A stretch of 64,000 nt of DNA. Origin: Dokdonella sp. (GTDB lineage: Bacteria; Pseudomonadota; Gammaproteobacteria; Xanthomonadales; Rhodanobacteraceae). The notes beneath the pieces are model-generated. The model was not told where the DNA came from. It saw only the letters and a list, made by a program, of their open reading frames with translations, and did no database searches. The stretch covers positions 620,001 through 684,000 of the forward strand of contig JADJQH010000002.1 of the NCBI GenBank assembly GCA_016712865.1. Direction: 5' to 3'. Below, piece after piece: positions 17,355-26,287 of the stretch; the first letter of the stretch is position 1, and every line of letters starts with the position of its first letter. Both the position numbers and the translations under genes were made by a program.

Positions 17355-17489
17355 CTTGTCGACCATCGCCTCAACCTCACCCTGTACCGAATGCCCAAGA
17401 TCATGCAGGGCGACCTGGGCGAACTGATCGACACCCTGACCCGCGAAGACCAGACCGACCAGCTGGCCGGCCTGGCGGAAACACACTGA
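17355..17489 (+). pseudogene. duplicated 3' end fragment of prfA
   Basis: Positions 17355-17489 repeat the last part of prfA (15905-16028) with only a few differences. They encode VDHRLNLTLYRMPKIMQGDL...[15 protein letters not shown] and a TGA stop. This copy keeps the 5 nt missing at 15915 and so retains the normal RF1 reading frame. Nothing upstream encodes the rest of RF1; the similarity fades around 17345. It is followed after about 45 nt by REP array 2, just as prfA is followed by array 1. Confidence 0.85.
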
Positions 17490-17535
17490 GACGCGAAGCT
17501 CCGGCATTCGGTCACCCCGATGATTACCGTTTCAC

Positions 17536-18412
17536 CCGTGGGAGCGAGCTTGCTCGCGACGCGATGCCCGACAGCTCCTGTAGGAGCGAGCTTGCTCGCG
17601 ACTTTATGCATGAAGCTGTCGCATGCGAGCACGCTCCCACAACAATCGAAACCGCGCGGCACCTGTGGGAGCGAGCTTGCCCGCGACGCGATGCCCGACA
17701 GCTCCTGTAGGAGCGAGCTTGCTCGCGACTTTGTGCATGAAGCTGTCGCGTGCGAGCACGCTCCCACAACAGCCAAAACCGCGCGGCACCTGTAGGAGCG
17801 AGCTTGCTCGCGACTTGAAGCCCGAAGCTGTCGCGTGCGAGCACGCTCCCACAAAAGCCAAAACCGCTCGGTACCTGTGGGAGCGAGCTTGCTCGCGACT
17901 TGAAGCCCGAAGCTGTCGCGTGCGAGCACGCTCCCACAAAAGCCGAAGCCGATCTGTACCTGTGGGAGCGAGCTTGCTCGCGACGCAATGCCCGAAGCTG
18001 TCGCGTGCGAGCACGCTCCCACAACAGCCAAAACCACTCGGTACCTGTAGGAGCGAGCTTGCTCGCGACTTTGTGCATGAAGCTGTCGCGTGCGAGCACG
18101 CTCCCACAAAAGCCAAAACCACTCGGCACCTGTAGGAGTGAGCTTGCTCGCGACGCGATGCCCGACAGCACCTGTAGGAGCGAGCTTGCTCGCGACTTGA
18201 GGCCCGAAGCTGTCGCGTGCGAGCACGCTCCCACAAAAGCCGAAACCGCGCGGCACCTGTAGGAGCGAGCTTGCTCGCGACGCGATGCCCGACAGCTCCT
18301 GTAGGAGCGAGCTTGCTCGCGACTTTATGCATGAAGCTGTCGCGTGCGAGCACGCTCCCACAAAAGCCGAAACCGCGCGGTACCTGTGGGAGCGAGCTTG
18401 CTCGCGACGCAA
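17536..18412. repeat. REP/BIME array 2
   Basis: This is a second and longer array of the same two palindromes as at 16047-16488. By eye it holds about 13 forward GAGCGAGCTTGCTCGCGAC units and about 8 inverse units over nearly 880 nt, with periods of about 42 and 85-87 nt. Units differ by single bases (for example GCCCGCGAC near 17671 and GAGTGAGC near 18137). It separates the prfA fragment from the glycosyltransferase-like gene. No coding potential apart from repeat translation. Confidence 0.9.
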
Positions 18413-18524
18413 TGCCCGGCCGGTTGCCTTCGCTGGAACAAAAACGAACAATCCGCTGCGCCGAGATGACTTGTTCGATCACCTTGGGTACCGTTCGCAA
18501 TCCGCCTTCAATCGTGCATTTTCG

Positions 18525-20569
18525 GTGAACGACTCCCTCGAACACATTGCCGCATTGATCAGCCAGGGCCGGCCAGATCTGGCCTGTCCGCTTGCGGAAA
18601 AGGCTCGCGCGCGGTTTCCGGATTCGCTGGACGCGGCACGACTTCACGGTGTCGCCCTGTTGAGCACGGGCCAGGTAACTGCGGCCATCACGGCACTGAA
18701 ACAGGCACTGGCCATTGATGACCAATCCGGTGAAACCCCTGTGCAACCTGGGCTCCGCCTTGCTTGCCGCCGACGATTCTGCGGGTGCACTGCAGGTACT
18801 CGAAGCTGCAACGAAGCTCGCGCCCAATCATGCTGCTGCGCGCAACGGACTGGGTAATGCACGTCGCGCCGCTGGTGAAATTGCGGGTGCACGCGAAGCC
18901 TATTTCGCGGCGACACGCGCTGATCCCACCCATCTCGGCGCCTGGCTGAATCTCGCCGCAGCAGAGTTGGCTACTGACGATGCGCTCGCCTGTGAGCGTA
19001 TTGCCCGCATGATCCTCAAACAAGTGCCGCACCCACGTGCGAGCCTGTTGCTGAGTCAATCCTTGCTCGCACAAAACCGCGCAGCCGAGGCATTGGCGGC
19101 ATGCGAACACGGCTTGGCCAATGCGCCGCAGGATACCGACCTGCTGATGCAACTTGGTCATGTTGCCGATGAAAACAAGCAACTTGAACTTGCCGCATCG
19201 GCGTATCGACGCGCGCTCGATGTGAACGCAGACAACGCGGGCGCGCTGTCGCAACTTGTTTTCATCCAACGCCAGCTGTGCGACTGGAACAATCTCGACG
19301 CACTCTCGCGACGCCTTCACGAGGCCGTGGCGCAAGACCTGCACAACATCGCCCCTTTCGGATTCCTTGCCGAACCGGCACGCGCCGACCAGCAGCTTCG
19401 TTGCGCGCAAAATTTCGCGAAGCGACTCCTGGGAAGGATTGATCCGATGGAGCGAGACTCGCCATTCCCGCGAAGGCCGATGTCCACCGGGCCCTTGCGC
19501 ATCGGATTTGCCTCCAACGGCTTCGGCAATCATCCCACTGGGCTGCTGACTGTCGCGTTTTTCGAAGCCCTGACGACGCTCGATTGCGAAATCCATTTGT
19601 TTGCGACGACAGCCGGGGACGGCTCGCCGATCCAGGAACGACTGCACGCGGCGGCGACGCGCTGGCATGAACTTCATGGCCTCTCACCACGCGGCATGGC
19701 CCATGCCATCGCTCGGGCAAGTGGACGTGCTGGTCGATCTGCGCGTGTGGGGTGGCGGCAACATCAGCGAGGCGCTTGCCTTGCGACCCGCGCCAATGCA
19801 GTTCAATTGGCTGGCCTATCCAGGCACCTCCGGCGCAGCCTGGATCGACCACGTGATTGCCGACGAGATCGTGCTGCCTGATTCCATGCGCGCGCATTTT
19901 TCCGAGCGGGTGATCTGGCTGCCGCACTGCTTCCAGCCATCCGACCCCACGCGTGTTGTGGCGGATCCGCCGCCTCGCAGCGATTGCGGATTGCCCGAAA
20001 CCGGCGCCATCTACACCTGCTTCAACAACAGCTACAAACTTGATCCGCGCAGCATGGCGCGCATCTTCGAGATCCTGCGTCGGGTTCCGCATTCCGTGCT
20101 GTGGTTGCTGCGCGGCCCCACCAGCAGCGATGAGAATCTACGCGGCATTGCGTCATCCGCCGGAATCGATCCGCAGCGCCTTGTTTTCATGGACAAGCTG
20201 CCGCATGCGGATTATCTCGCCCGCTATCGACACGCCGACCTGTTCCTGGACACCGCCATCTACAACGCGCACACCACGGCATCGGATGCGATCTGGGCCG
20301 GCTGCCCGGTGCTGACCACGCCCGGCGAAACCTTTGCCTCGCGCGTCGCCGCCAGCCTCAACCACCACCTCGGCATGCCGGATTTGAACGTCGCCGACGA
20401 TGCCGCGTTCGTTGAATTTGCGGTGAAGGTCGGCCTCGAACGCGATCACCGCAACAACTTGCACCAACGCCTCGCAGAACGCCGCGCACAGTCAGGCCTG
20501 TTCGACATGCAAGCATTCGCCAGCGACTTCCTCACCACGCTGCGCAACATGGCCAATCACCACCCGTAG
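18525..20569 (+). pseudogene. TPR-domain O-GlcNAc transferase-like protein (SPINDLY/GT41 type), frameshifted twice as read
   Basis: The gene starts at GTG 18525 (VNDSLEHIAALISQGRPDLA). N-terminal TPRs (RLHGVALLSTGQVTAAITAL, NLGSALLAADDSAGALQVLE, LGNARRAAGEIAGAREAYFA) lead into a GT41-type catalytic region. That region has RIGFASNGFGNHPTG, LRVWGGGN, NWLAYPGTSGAAWIDHVIAD and DTAIYNAHTTASDAIWAGCPVLT. One extra C in the CCCC at 18736-18739 and one extra G in GGG at 19715-19717 break the frame, and correcting both gives one open frame of about 680 residues. The family adds sugars to proteins, and the type IV pilus locus nearby offers a possible target by inference only. The breaks are probably sequence errors. 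Confidence 0.78.
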
Positions 20570-20888
20570 GTCGGCTCAAGGCCAAAGGCCGGAGCCGACA
20601 ATTCCGACAGGCCTCCCCTCTCGCCTCTCGCCAACGTCGGTTCCGCGGCTGTGCCGCCTGAACCGACCTACGAAGCTTGAACCTGCCTGCGAAGCGGCTC
20701 CTACAATTTGCCGCGCCAATCGCCCAGAATGGCTCCCACAAAACGGTGCGATGCTCGGCTGCGATTGCTGGGAGGCGTTTACGGGCGAGGGCTTTTCCAT
20801 CGCTGCCGCAATCGCCCATGAATGGGCTCCTACAAAACCACGCTGCGATGCTCGACGTCTCGGCATTCTCCGCGCTAGGCTGGCCCCC
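20570..20888. repeat. spacer with several REP-like palindromes
   Basis: No gene is visible in this 319-nt gap. It holds a long palindrome around 20571-20605 (GTAGGTCGGCTC ... GGAGCCGAC), degenerate pieces ending GGCTCCTACAA or GGCTCCCACAA near 20690-20740, and a unit CGCCCATGAATGGGCTCCTAC near 20813-20834. Several resemble GTAGGAGCCCATTCATGGGCG-type REPs, related to the family at 36930 and 56405. The moaB promoter should lie near 20850. Confidence 0.6.
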
Positions 20889-21845
20889 ATGAAACCCGCC
20901 ACCGAATTTGTCCCGCTCTCGCTTTGCGTGCTTACCGTTTCGGATACGCGTGATGCATCCAACGACACGTCCGGCGACTACCTGATCGAAGCCTTGCTTG
21001 CGGCAGGCCATCAACTGCACGAACGCGCATTGGTCAACGACGATCGCTACCGCATGCGTGCCATCGTCTCGCAATGGATTGCCGACGAAGCCGTGGACGG
21101 CGTGCTGATCACCGGCGGCACCGGTTTCACGGGTCGCGATTCCACGCCGGAAGCCATCGAGCCCCTGCTGGACAAGGTCATGCCCGGCTTCGGCGAGATG
21201 TTCCGCGCCATCAGCATCGAGGAGATCGGCACCTCCAGCCTGCAATCGCGCGCTTTTGCCGGGCTGGCCAACCGCACATTCATCTTCTGTCTGCCCGGAT
21301 CCACCTCGGCCTGCCGCACCGCATGGGAAAACATCATCCGCGCCCAACTGGATGCCCGCACCCGCCCCTGCAACCTGGCCAACCTGCGTCCGCGGCTTGG
21401 AGCGCGCGATTGGTTTTCGCTCCCCTCGCAGCGGGAGCTGCCCGCAGGCCTGAGGGGCGCTTCGATCTACTGCAATCCAGCCCGGCTCCCCTCCATCCTG
21501 CGTTTTGAACCATCGCTGCAAAGGCACCCGGTCCGTGCGCAAGGAAGCAGGAACCGATTTCGCGCGAAGCTCCGCAGCAACATGACCGATGCCGAGCATC
21601 GACTCTGGTTTCATCTGCGCAAACACCAACTCGCCGACTTGCGCTTTCGCCGCCAGCACCCGATTGCCGGATACATCGCCACCCTGCCGGAAGCGCGACT
21701 GGTAATCGAACTCGACGGCAGCCAGCACCTCGATTCATCCAGTGACGAGTACGTGAAGCGGCGATTCGCCAAGCGGGTTTCCAGATCCTTCGCTTTTGGA
21801 ATGATGACGTGTTGCTTCGCACAGCGGGTGCTGAGGCCATTCTGA
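20889..21845 (+). CDS. moaB: molybdenum cofactor biosynthesis protein MoaB, running into repeat-derived sequence and a DUF559 domain
   Basis: Residues 1 to about 170 form a complete MoaB/MogA-type domain. It starts MKPATEFVPLSLCVLTVSDTRD and carries the MPT-binding motif LITGGTGFTGRDSTPEAI and NLANLRPRL near the usual C terminus. MoaB-type enzymes adenylylate molybdopterin before metal insertion. No stop follows: the frame continues through a palindromic repeat (21420-21460) and then enters a DUF559-like segment from about residue 215. The normal stop seems to have been lost where the repeat sits. Whether a fusion protein is made is unknown. Other Mo-cofactor genes are not in the window. Confidence 0.8.
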   Translation: MKPATEFVPLSLCVLTVSDTRDASNDTSGDYLIEALLAAGHQLHERALVNDDRYRMRAIVSQWIADEAVDGVLITGGTGFTGRDSTPEAIEPLLDKVMPGFGEMFRAISIEEIGTSSLQSRAFAGLANRTFIFCLPGSTSACRTAWENIIRAQLDARTRPCNLANLRPRLGARDWFSLPSQRELPAGLRGASIYCNPARLPSILRFEPSLQRHPVRAQGSRNRFRAKLRSNMTDAEHRLWFHLRKHQLADLRFRRQHPIAGYIATLPEARLVIELDGSQHLDSSSDEYVKRRFAKRVSRSFAFGMMTCCFAQRVLRPF

Positions 21846-21868
21846 AAACCGCTCGAAGGCGGGCGATA
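21540..21868 (+). pseudogene. DUF559 (Vsr/PD-(D/E)XK-like nuclease) domain, frameshifted
   Basis: The reading RFRAKLRSNMTDAEHRLWFH, then RFRRQHPIAGYI and ARLVIELDGSQHLDS is a clear DUF559 domain, a family related to very-short-patch and restriction-type endonucleases. Near 21773 one G is missing. In the shifted frame the expected end FQILRFWNDDVLLRTAGAEAI follows to about 21868. A short deletion after YIA shortens the core. It is joined in frame to moaB upstream. The palindromic repeat GGGAGCTGCCCGCAGGG occurs on both sides (21424 and 21895), suggesting the domain and its repeat travel together. Confidence 0.65.
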
Positions 21869-21883
21869 AACCCAGTTTTCGCT

Positions 21884-22140
21884 CCCCCTGCGCAGCGGGG
21901 AGCTGCCCGCAGGGTTGAGGGGCGCTCTTCGCGTAACCCTCACGCTCAAAATCAAAAGCGCCCCCATCCGGTTTCACCACCCCCGCCACGCAGGGGAAGG
22001 AACAGCTTGCCACCCGGCTCGCCACCTTCCCCCGCCACGCGGGCGGAAGGAACAGCTTTGACCACCCGGCTTCGCCCCCTGCTTTCGCCCCCTGCAAAGC
22101 AGGGGAGCTGCCCGCAGGGCTGAGGGGCGCTCTTGGCGTG
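21884..22140. repeat. palindromic repeat cluster (GCAGCGGGGAGCTGCCCGCAGGG type)
   Basis: Copies of CAGGGGAGCTGCCCGCAGGG, followed by (G/T)TGAGGGGCGCTCTT, occur near 21890-21935 and 22085-22137, and one copy lies inside moaB near 21424-21460. Between them are inverse-like segments CCCGCCACG(C/G)... with GGAAGGAACAGCTT twice (about 21986-22055). No gene is visible between 21869 and 22292. The cluster surrounds the DUF559 remnant and probably belongs to a repeat family distinct from the GAGCGAGC and GAGCCCC REPs. Confidence 0.65.
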
Positions 22141-22292
22141 AAGCCCGCAAGCTCAAAGTCAGGAGCGCCAGCGTCCTGTCCGCTGATGTTTTCTACCCAG
22201 CAGGGACCGTTGGCTCCAGCGCGCATCTCGCTTTGATACCGAAAATCCACCCTGCGCTAGCATGCGGCCCGTTGCAAAACGGAGTAGAAAGA

Positions 22293-23037
22293 ATGTCACG
22301 CTGGAAAGCCGCCTCCATCCACCTTTCCATCAGCATCTTCGTTGGTTTGCTCACGCTGGCGCTGCTGTTCCTGGTCTGGTTCCCGCAACCCTATTTCGAG
22401 GCGGCGGGCGGACAGCACCTGATCATCGTCCTGCTGGGTGTCGATCTGGTGCTTGGCCCCCTGCTCACCCTGATCCTGTTCAGATCCGGCAAGCGCGGCA
22501 TGGTGTTCGACCTGTGGATGATCGGCATCGTGCAAAGCACCGCGCTGGTCTATGGCCTGTACGTGATCGCCGAAGCCAGGCCCGTATTCATCGTCGGCGT
22601 GGTCGACCGCTTCAACCTCATTGCAGCAGCCGACCTGGCACCCGAAGACCTTGCCCAAGGCGACAAGCCCGAATTCCGCACGCTCTCCTGGACCGGCCCG
22701 CGCCTGATCGCCGCGCGCGTGCCACCGCCCGGCAAGGAGCGCACCAAGCTCATGTTCCAGGGTCCGATGGGCAAGGATGTACAGGACTACCCGAAGTACT
22801 ACGTCGACTACGCCGAGGAACAGGCCACCTTGCTCGCCCACGCCAAACTGCTGGCGAAACTACGCAAGACCCAGCCCGCATCGGCACCCGTGCTCGACGC
22901 CTGGCTGGCCAAGCATGGACGCACGGACGAAACGACGGTGTGGGTTCCTGTCATGGCGCGCAAATCCAGCGTCACCATGCTGCTGGATGCCAAATCCGGG
23001 GGAGGTGCTGGAGGCCTTGCCGATCTATCCCTGGTAG
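22293..23037 (+). CDS. type IV pilin accessory protein TfpZ/TfpX-like
   Basis: From ATG 22293 the product (about 247 residues after correcting one base) has three to four hydrophobic segments in the first 110 residues. It includes the GGQHLIIVLLGVDLVLGPLLTLILF stretch typical of pilin accessory proteins TfpX/TfpY/TfpZ encoded next to pilA, followed by a periplasmic domain. One extra G in GGGGG (22998-23002) shifts the frame. Without it the protein ends SGEVLEALPIYPW at 23037, the normal kind of C terminus; with it the frame runs to 23156. In Pseudomonas such proteins are needed for pili of the cognate pilin allele. Confidence 0.75.
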
Positions 23038-23173
23038 TCCGCCAATCCCATGGATTGCCACTCATCGGATCAATGCCCCCACTCCGATTTCGCGAAAATC
23101 CTCTTGCTCCCGAGAGCATCTTGTCTCCTTCAGGGCCCCTGCTAAGGAAACTCTGAACAAATACGGAACTCAT

Positions 23174-23237
23174 TCGTCGCGAGCAAGCTCGCTCCCACAA
23201 AATCAGCAATGGTGGGAGCGAGCTTGCTCGCGACAAT
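23174..23237. repeat. BIME: two inverted REP palindromes between tfpZ-like gene and pilA
   Basis: GTCGCGAGCAAGCTCGCTCCCAC and GTGGGAGCGAGCTTGCTCGCGAC are arranged as an inverted pair around AAAATCAGCAATG. It is the same family as the arrays at 16047 and 17536. It could form a hairpin that ends or stabilises the tfpZ-like transcript. The rest of 23238-23500 shows no gene. Confidence 0.85.
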
Positions 23238-23512
23238 GCTTTTTCAGCCCTTCCTTAACAGCGCAGGCCCGGATGTGCAAGCTCCTGAAAATGCTCACCC
23301 CTGCCACAGCAACTGACGGCCGGCGTCACAATTTGACGTTTCCCGCGCACCCACTTTCGTGCTGTTTCGATGCGGCCAAAAACGGGTCCGCCAAAACGGT
23401 CTCTGGCAAGCGTGACCGGCTGCTCAAATCGGGCCGAGGAGTTTTCAATCGACGTTCAGGAACGTGACCGTGGTCAACGAAAGCAGGCCGCGAGCCCAAC
23501 CAAACCCTGCCT

Positions 23513-23528
23513 TGGCACGGTTGCTGCT
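23513..23528 (+). promoter_or_regulatory. probable sigma-54 promoter of pilA
   Basis: TGGCAC (23513-23518), five bases, then CTGCT (23524-23528) places GG and GC 12 nt apart, matching the -24/-12 RpoN consensus TGGCAC-N5-TTGCW with one mismatch. It lies about 115 nt upstream of the pilA start, leaving a 5' UTR near 100 nt. Major pilin genes of Pseudomonas and Xanthomonas are RpoN/PilR dependent, so this site is expected. PilS/PilR are not in the window. Confidence 0.65.
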
Positions 23529-23644
23529 TGATAAGACCCACCCTTCCGGTATTTGTTGAAGCGGGCGGGCAGGAAAGCAACCCTGCATCGACCGAGACCG
23601 GAACCCAGGGGAATCCGGATTTACCATTCAATGAGGACGTCACC

Positions 23645-24079
23645 ATGAAGAAGACCCAAGGCTTTACCCTTATCGAGTTGATGATCGTTGTCGCCATCAT
23701 CGCCATCCTGGCTGCCATTGCGCTGCCGGCTTACCAGAACTACATCAAGCGTTCCAAGGTTACGGAAGGCGTAGTTGCCGCTGACGCGTGCAAGGCTTCG
23801 CTGGTCGAGTACGTGGCCAGCATGAACGCCATGCCGCCCGATGCGGATGCCGCTGGCTGTGGCAACTTCGTCGCCACCCAGTACGTGACTGCATTGGCTT
23901 ACAACCCGGCAAACGGATCCATCCAGACTACGTTTGCCAATGTCGGCACTGGCGTTGATACGTTCGTTTACGATCTGCGCCCGAACTCCATCGCTGCAGC
24001 AGCATCCGGTCAGTTGACCGGCTGGACCTGCGTCAACAGCTCGGTTCGTTCGGAGCTGCTGCCGGCTTCCTGCCGCTAA
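23645..24079 (+). CDS. pilA: type IV major pilin PilA
   Basis: This is the major structural subunit of the type IV pilus. The 144-residue prepilin has the short leader MKKTQG cleaved before Phe, the conserved [20 protein letters not shown] helix with Glu5, and a C-terminal disulfide-loop Cys pair (Cys in TGWTCVN and PASCR). The ATG at 23645 follows GAGGACGTCACC. A frame open from 23528 has no pilin signal. It is flanked by a TfpZ-like accessory gene upstream and a membrane glycosyltransferase-like gene downstream, and ends at a strong terminator. pilB, pilC and pilD follow 10 kb later. Confidence 0.96.
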   Translation: MKKTQGFTLIELMIVVAIIAILAAIALPAYQNYIKRSKVTEGVVAADACKASLVEYVASMNAMPPDADAAGCGNFVATQYVTALAYNPANGSIQTTFANVGTGVDTFVYDLRPNSIAAAASGQLTGWTCVNSSVRSELLPASCR

Positions 24080-24102
24080 TCGCACGAGCTTCAAGCTTCA
24101 AG

Positions 24103-24132
24103 AAAAACCCCCGCTTGCGGGGGTTTTTTTTG
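24103..24132 (+). terminator. rho-independent terminator of pilA
   Basis: AACCCCCGCTTGCGGGGGTT forms a GC-rich stem with a short loop and is followed by a run of eight T. It starts about 24 nt after the pilA stop. It should separate the high-level pilA transcript from the downstream membrane protein gene. Confidence 0.93.
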
Positions 24133-24221
24133 TTTCAGGAACAGTCTGACGCTTGAACATATTGCAACTGCGCTTCATGCTGCGGCTGTCATTTTCCTTG
24201 TGCCCGCGAAAGGAGTTCTCG

Positions 24222-26165
24222 TTGAAGCGCTTTGCATCCAAGGCACTCATGGCACTGACAGCGCTGTTGCTTTTCACCGTTGTGGCGTACCTGCCAGGTC
24301 TAAATGGGGGATTTGTCTACGACGACTGGAGTTCAATCACCGGCAACCCCAATGTCCAGGTTGTCGAATCAAGCGGTGCTGCTTGGTGGCGTGCCGCGCT
24401 GTCGTTTCCTTCCGGCACGCCGCCGTTCCGCTCACTGACCATGCTCAGCTTCGCGGTGAACCACTTTTTTTTTGGGCTTGATCCGCTTGCTTTCAAACTG
24501 ATCAACTTGGCCATTCATCTGCTCAACGGGGTGCTGCTGTTCCTGGTCCTGCGCGCCCTGTTCAATCTGGTGGATGCCTATCGCGCTCCCGTGCCACACC
24601 GCTTTGATGGGGGGATGGCGGCCGCTGCATTGGCGGGCTTGTGGCTGCTGCTGCCGATCAACCTGACCGGTGTGCTGTATGTGGTGCAGCGCCTGGAGTC
24701 GTTTGCCACCACCTTAATCTTCCTGGGCCTATGGTGGTACCTGCGTGCACGCCTGCGCTCCGCAAATTGCAGGGGTGGCACCCTGCAGATGTGGCTGGCC
24801 ATCATGCTGTGCACGGGAGTGGGCATCACTGCAAAGGAGCCGGCCGTGATGCTGCCGCTGTACGCGGCCCTCGCGGATTTTTGCGTCACCGGTTGGCGCA
24901 ATCGCGACGGTCGCGCGAACAAGGGCGTGCTTGGCCTCTACACAACCACCCTTCTGCTGCCGCTGGTCGTGGGAATCGTCTGGATGTGGGGGCGCTACCT
25001 GAGCCTGGACCGGCTCGTTCAGCCAGACAGCGCCCTTGTGCAGCGCCTGTTGACTGAATCACGCGTGATGTTCGACTACATGGCGTGGACGTTGCTACCC
25101 AACCTGGATTCCCTCACCCTCTATCACGATGACATCCCGATTTCTCGCGGGTTGCTGGATCCGCCCACCACGCTGGCCTCCATGCTGGGCATCATGGGAT
25201 TGCTCGGGGCGGCAGTCTGGCAACGCCACCGCCGGCCTTTGTTTGCCATCGGCATACTTTGGTTTTTCGCCGGGCACCTGCTGACCGGTACCATCATTCC
25301 CCTGATCCTTGCGTTTGAGCACCGCAACTATTTCCCGTCGGCCGGTTTGCTGCTGGCCGCCGCGAGCCTTGTTTCACTGGAAGGCGGTCTGGTTCGAACG
25401 CAGGCACGCGCAGTATTGGTGTCGGTTGCCTGCCTGTTCTGGGGCGGAACCACCTGGATGCGCGCTCAGGAATGGTCAGACCCGCTCCGGCTGGCGCAAA
25501 GCGATGCCATCAAGCGCCCACAGTCTTCGGCGGCGCAGTACGACTTCGCGCAAGCATTGTTGCTGAAATCGATCGAAACGCAAAAATCCGAACCCGCCAA
25601 CGCGGCGCTCAGAGTGCTGGATCAAGCCCGCAGGCTGCCAGGTGCTGGCATCCACTTCGAACAGAGCATGATTACCCTGTTGGCAGAATCCGGATATCGC
25701 GCCCCTGGCGAAGTGTGGGAATCGCTGATTTCCAAGCTAAAGGCGCGGGGTCCGGATACCAACGAGGTTCACGCGCTTGTCCGCCTCAATCATTGTTTCA
25801 GCAACAAGGAGTGCAAGCCAGAAGACCTCCCGATGTTGGCCAAAGGGTATGAAGTCGCGCTGTCGCATCCGAATACACCCTCCTCGTTGTTGGCAGTCCA
25901 CGGCGAGTACGCATGGCATGTAATCAACGATCGGAAGCTGGCCGAACGCGACTACCGGGAAGTACTGCGTCGCTCCCCAAAAGAGATTGAGGCGGCATCG
26001 AACCTGATCGTGGTGCTGATACACCAAGGAAAATTCGAGGAAGCAGAGGCACTGATCATGGATCTGGAAAGCCGCAATCACCTGAGTGCGCTGGATGGCT
26101 TCTTGAAGCCCTTGCACAGCACCCTGGAATCCGTGAGGAAGCGCCAAGAAACCCATGATGACTGA
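24222..26165 (+). CDS. polytopic membrane protein with C-terminal TPR, probable pilin glycosyltransferase
   Basis: Start chosen at TTG 24222 because AAAGGAG lies 7 nt upstream; ATG 24177 and TTG 24153 are in frame but lack a ribosome site. The approximately 647-residue protein has a first membrane helix, then a periplasmic loop with FVYDDWSSITGNPNV. Such an acidic DD motif is seen in GT-C type lipid-sugar transferases. About ten more membrane segments follow to residue 410, then soluble TPR-like helices. Position directly after pilA matches pilin-modifying transferases such as TfpW, but family membership is inferred from topology and context. It may transfer the glycan made by the island that follows. 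Confidence 0.7.
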   Translation: MKRFASKALMALTALLLFTVVAYLPGLNGGFVYDDWSSITGNPNVQVVESSGAAWWRAALSFPSGTPPFRSLTMLSFAVNHFFFGLDPLAFKLINLAIHLLNGVLLFLVLRALFNLVDAYRAPVPHRFDGGMAAAALAGLWLLLPINLTGVLYVVQRLESFATTLIFLGLWWYLRARLRSANCRGGTLQMWLAIMLCTGVGITAKEPAVMLPLYAALADFCVTGWRNRDGRANKGVLGLYTTTLLLPLVVGIVWMWGRYLSLDRLVQPDSALVQRLLTESRVMFDYMAWTLLPNLDSLTLYHDDIPISRGLLDPPTTLASMLGIMGLLGAAVWQRHRRPLFAIGILWFFAGHLLTGTIIPLILAFEHRNYFPSAGLLLAAASLVSLEGGLVRTQARAVLVSVACLFWGGTTWMRAQEWSDPLRLAQSDAIKRPQSSAAQYDFAQALLLKSIETQKSEPANAALRVLDQARRLPGAGIHFEQSMITLLAESGYRAPGEVWESLISKLKARGPDTNEVHALVRLNHCFSNKECKPEDLPMLAKGYEVALSHPNTPSSLLAVHGEYAWHVINDRKLAERDYREVLRRSPKEIEAASNLIVVLIHQGKFEEAEALIMDLESRNHLSALDGFLKPLHSTLESVRKRQETHDD

Positions 26166-26287
26166 GCTTTTGGAATCCCCATGAGTTCGCCAGGCGAATC
26201 AGAGAGCGCGGGATTCCCAGCTGACTGGTAAAGCAGTATTCAGAATCGCAAGCCACCTTCATTCGCTTTCTGGAGATCAAGATTCCA

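Noticed and set aside
16047-18412. CRISPR-like appearance of regularly spaced palindromic repeats
   Set aside because: The repeats alternate in orientation, linkers are themselves repeated and short, there are no unique spacers of constant length, and no cas genes are nearby. They are REP/BIME arrays.
17330-18451. Long minus-strand open frames of 236-407 codons through the REP arrays
   Set aside because: Their translation is repeated units such as ERARTRQL and SREQARSHR from the palindromes in several frames. No domain or start signal supports them.
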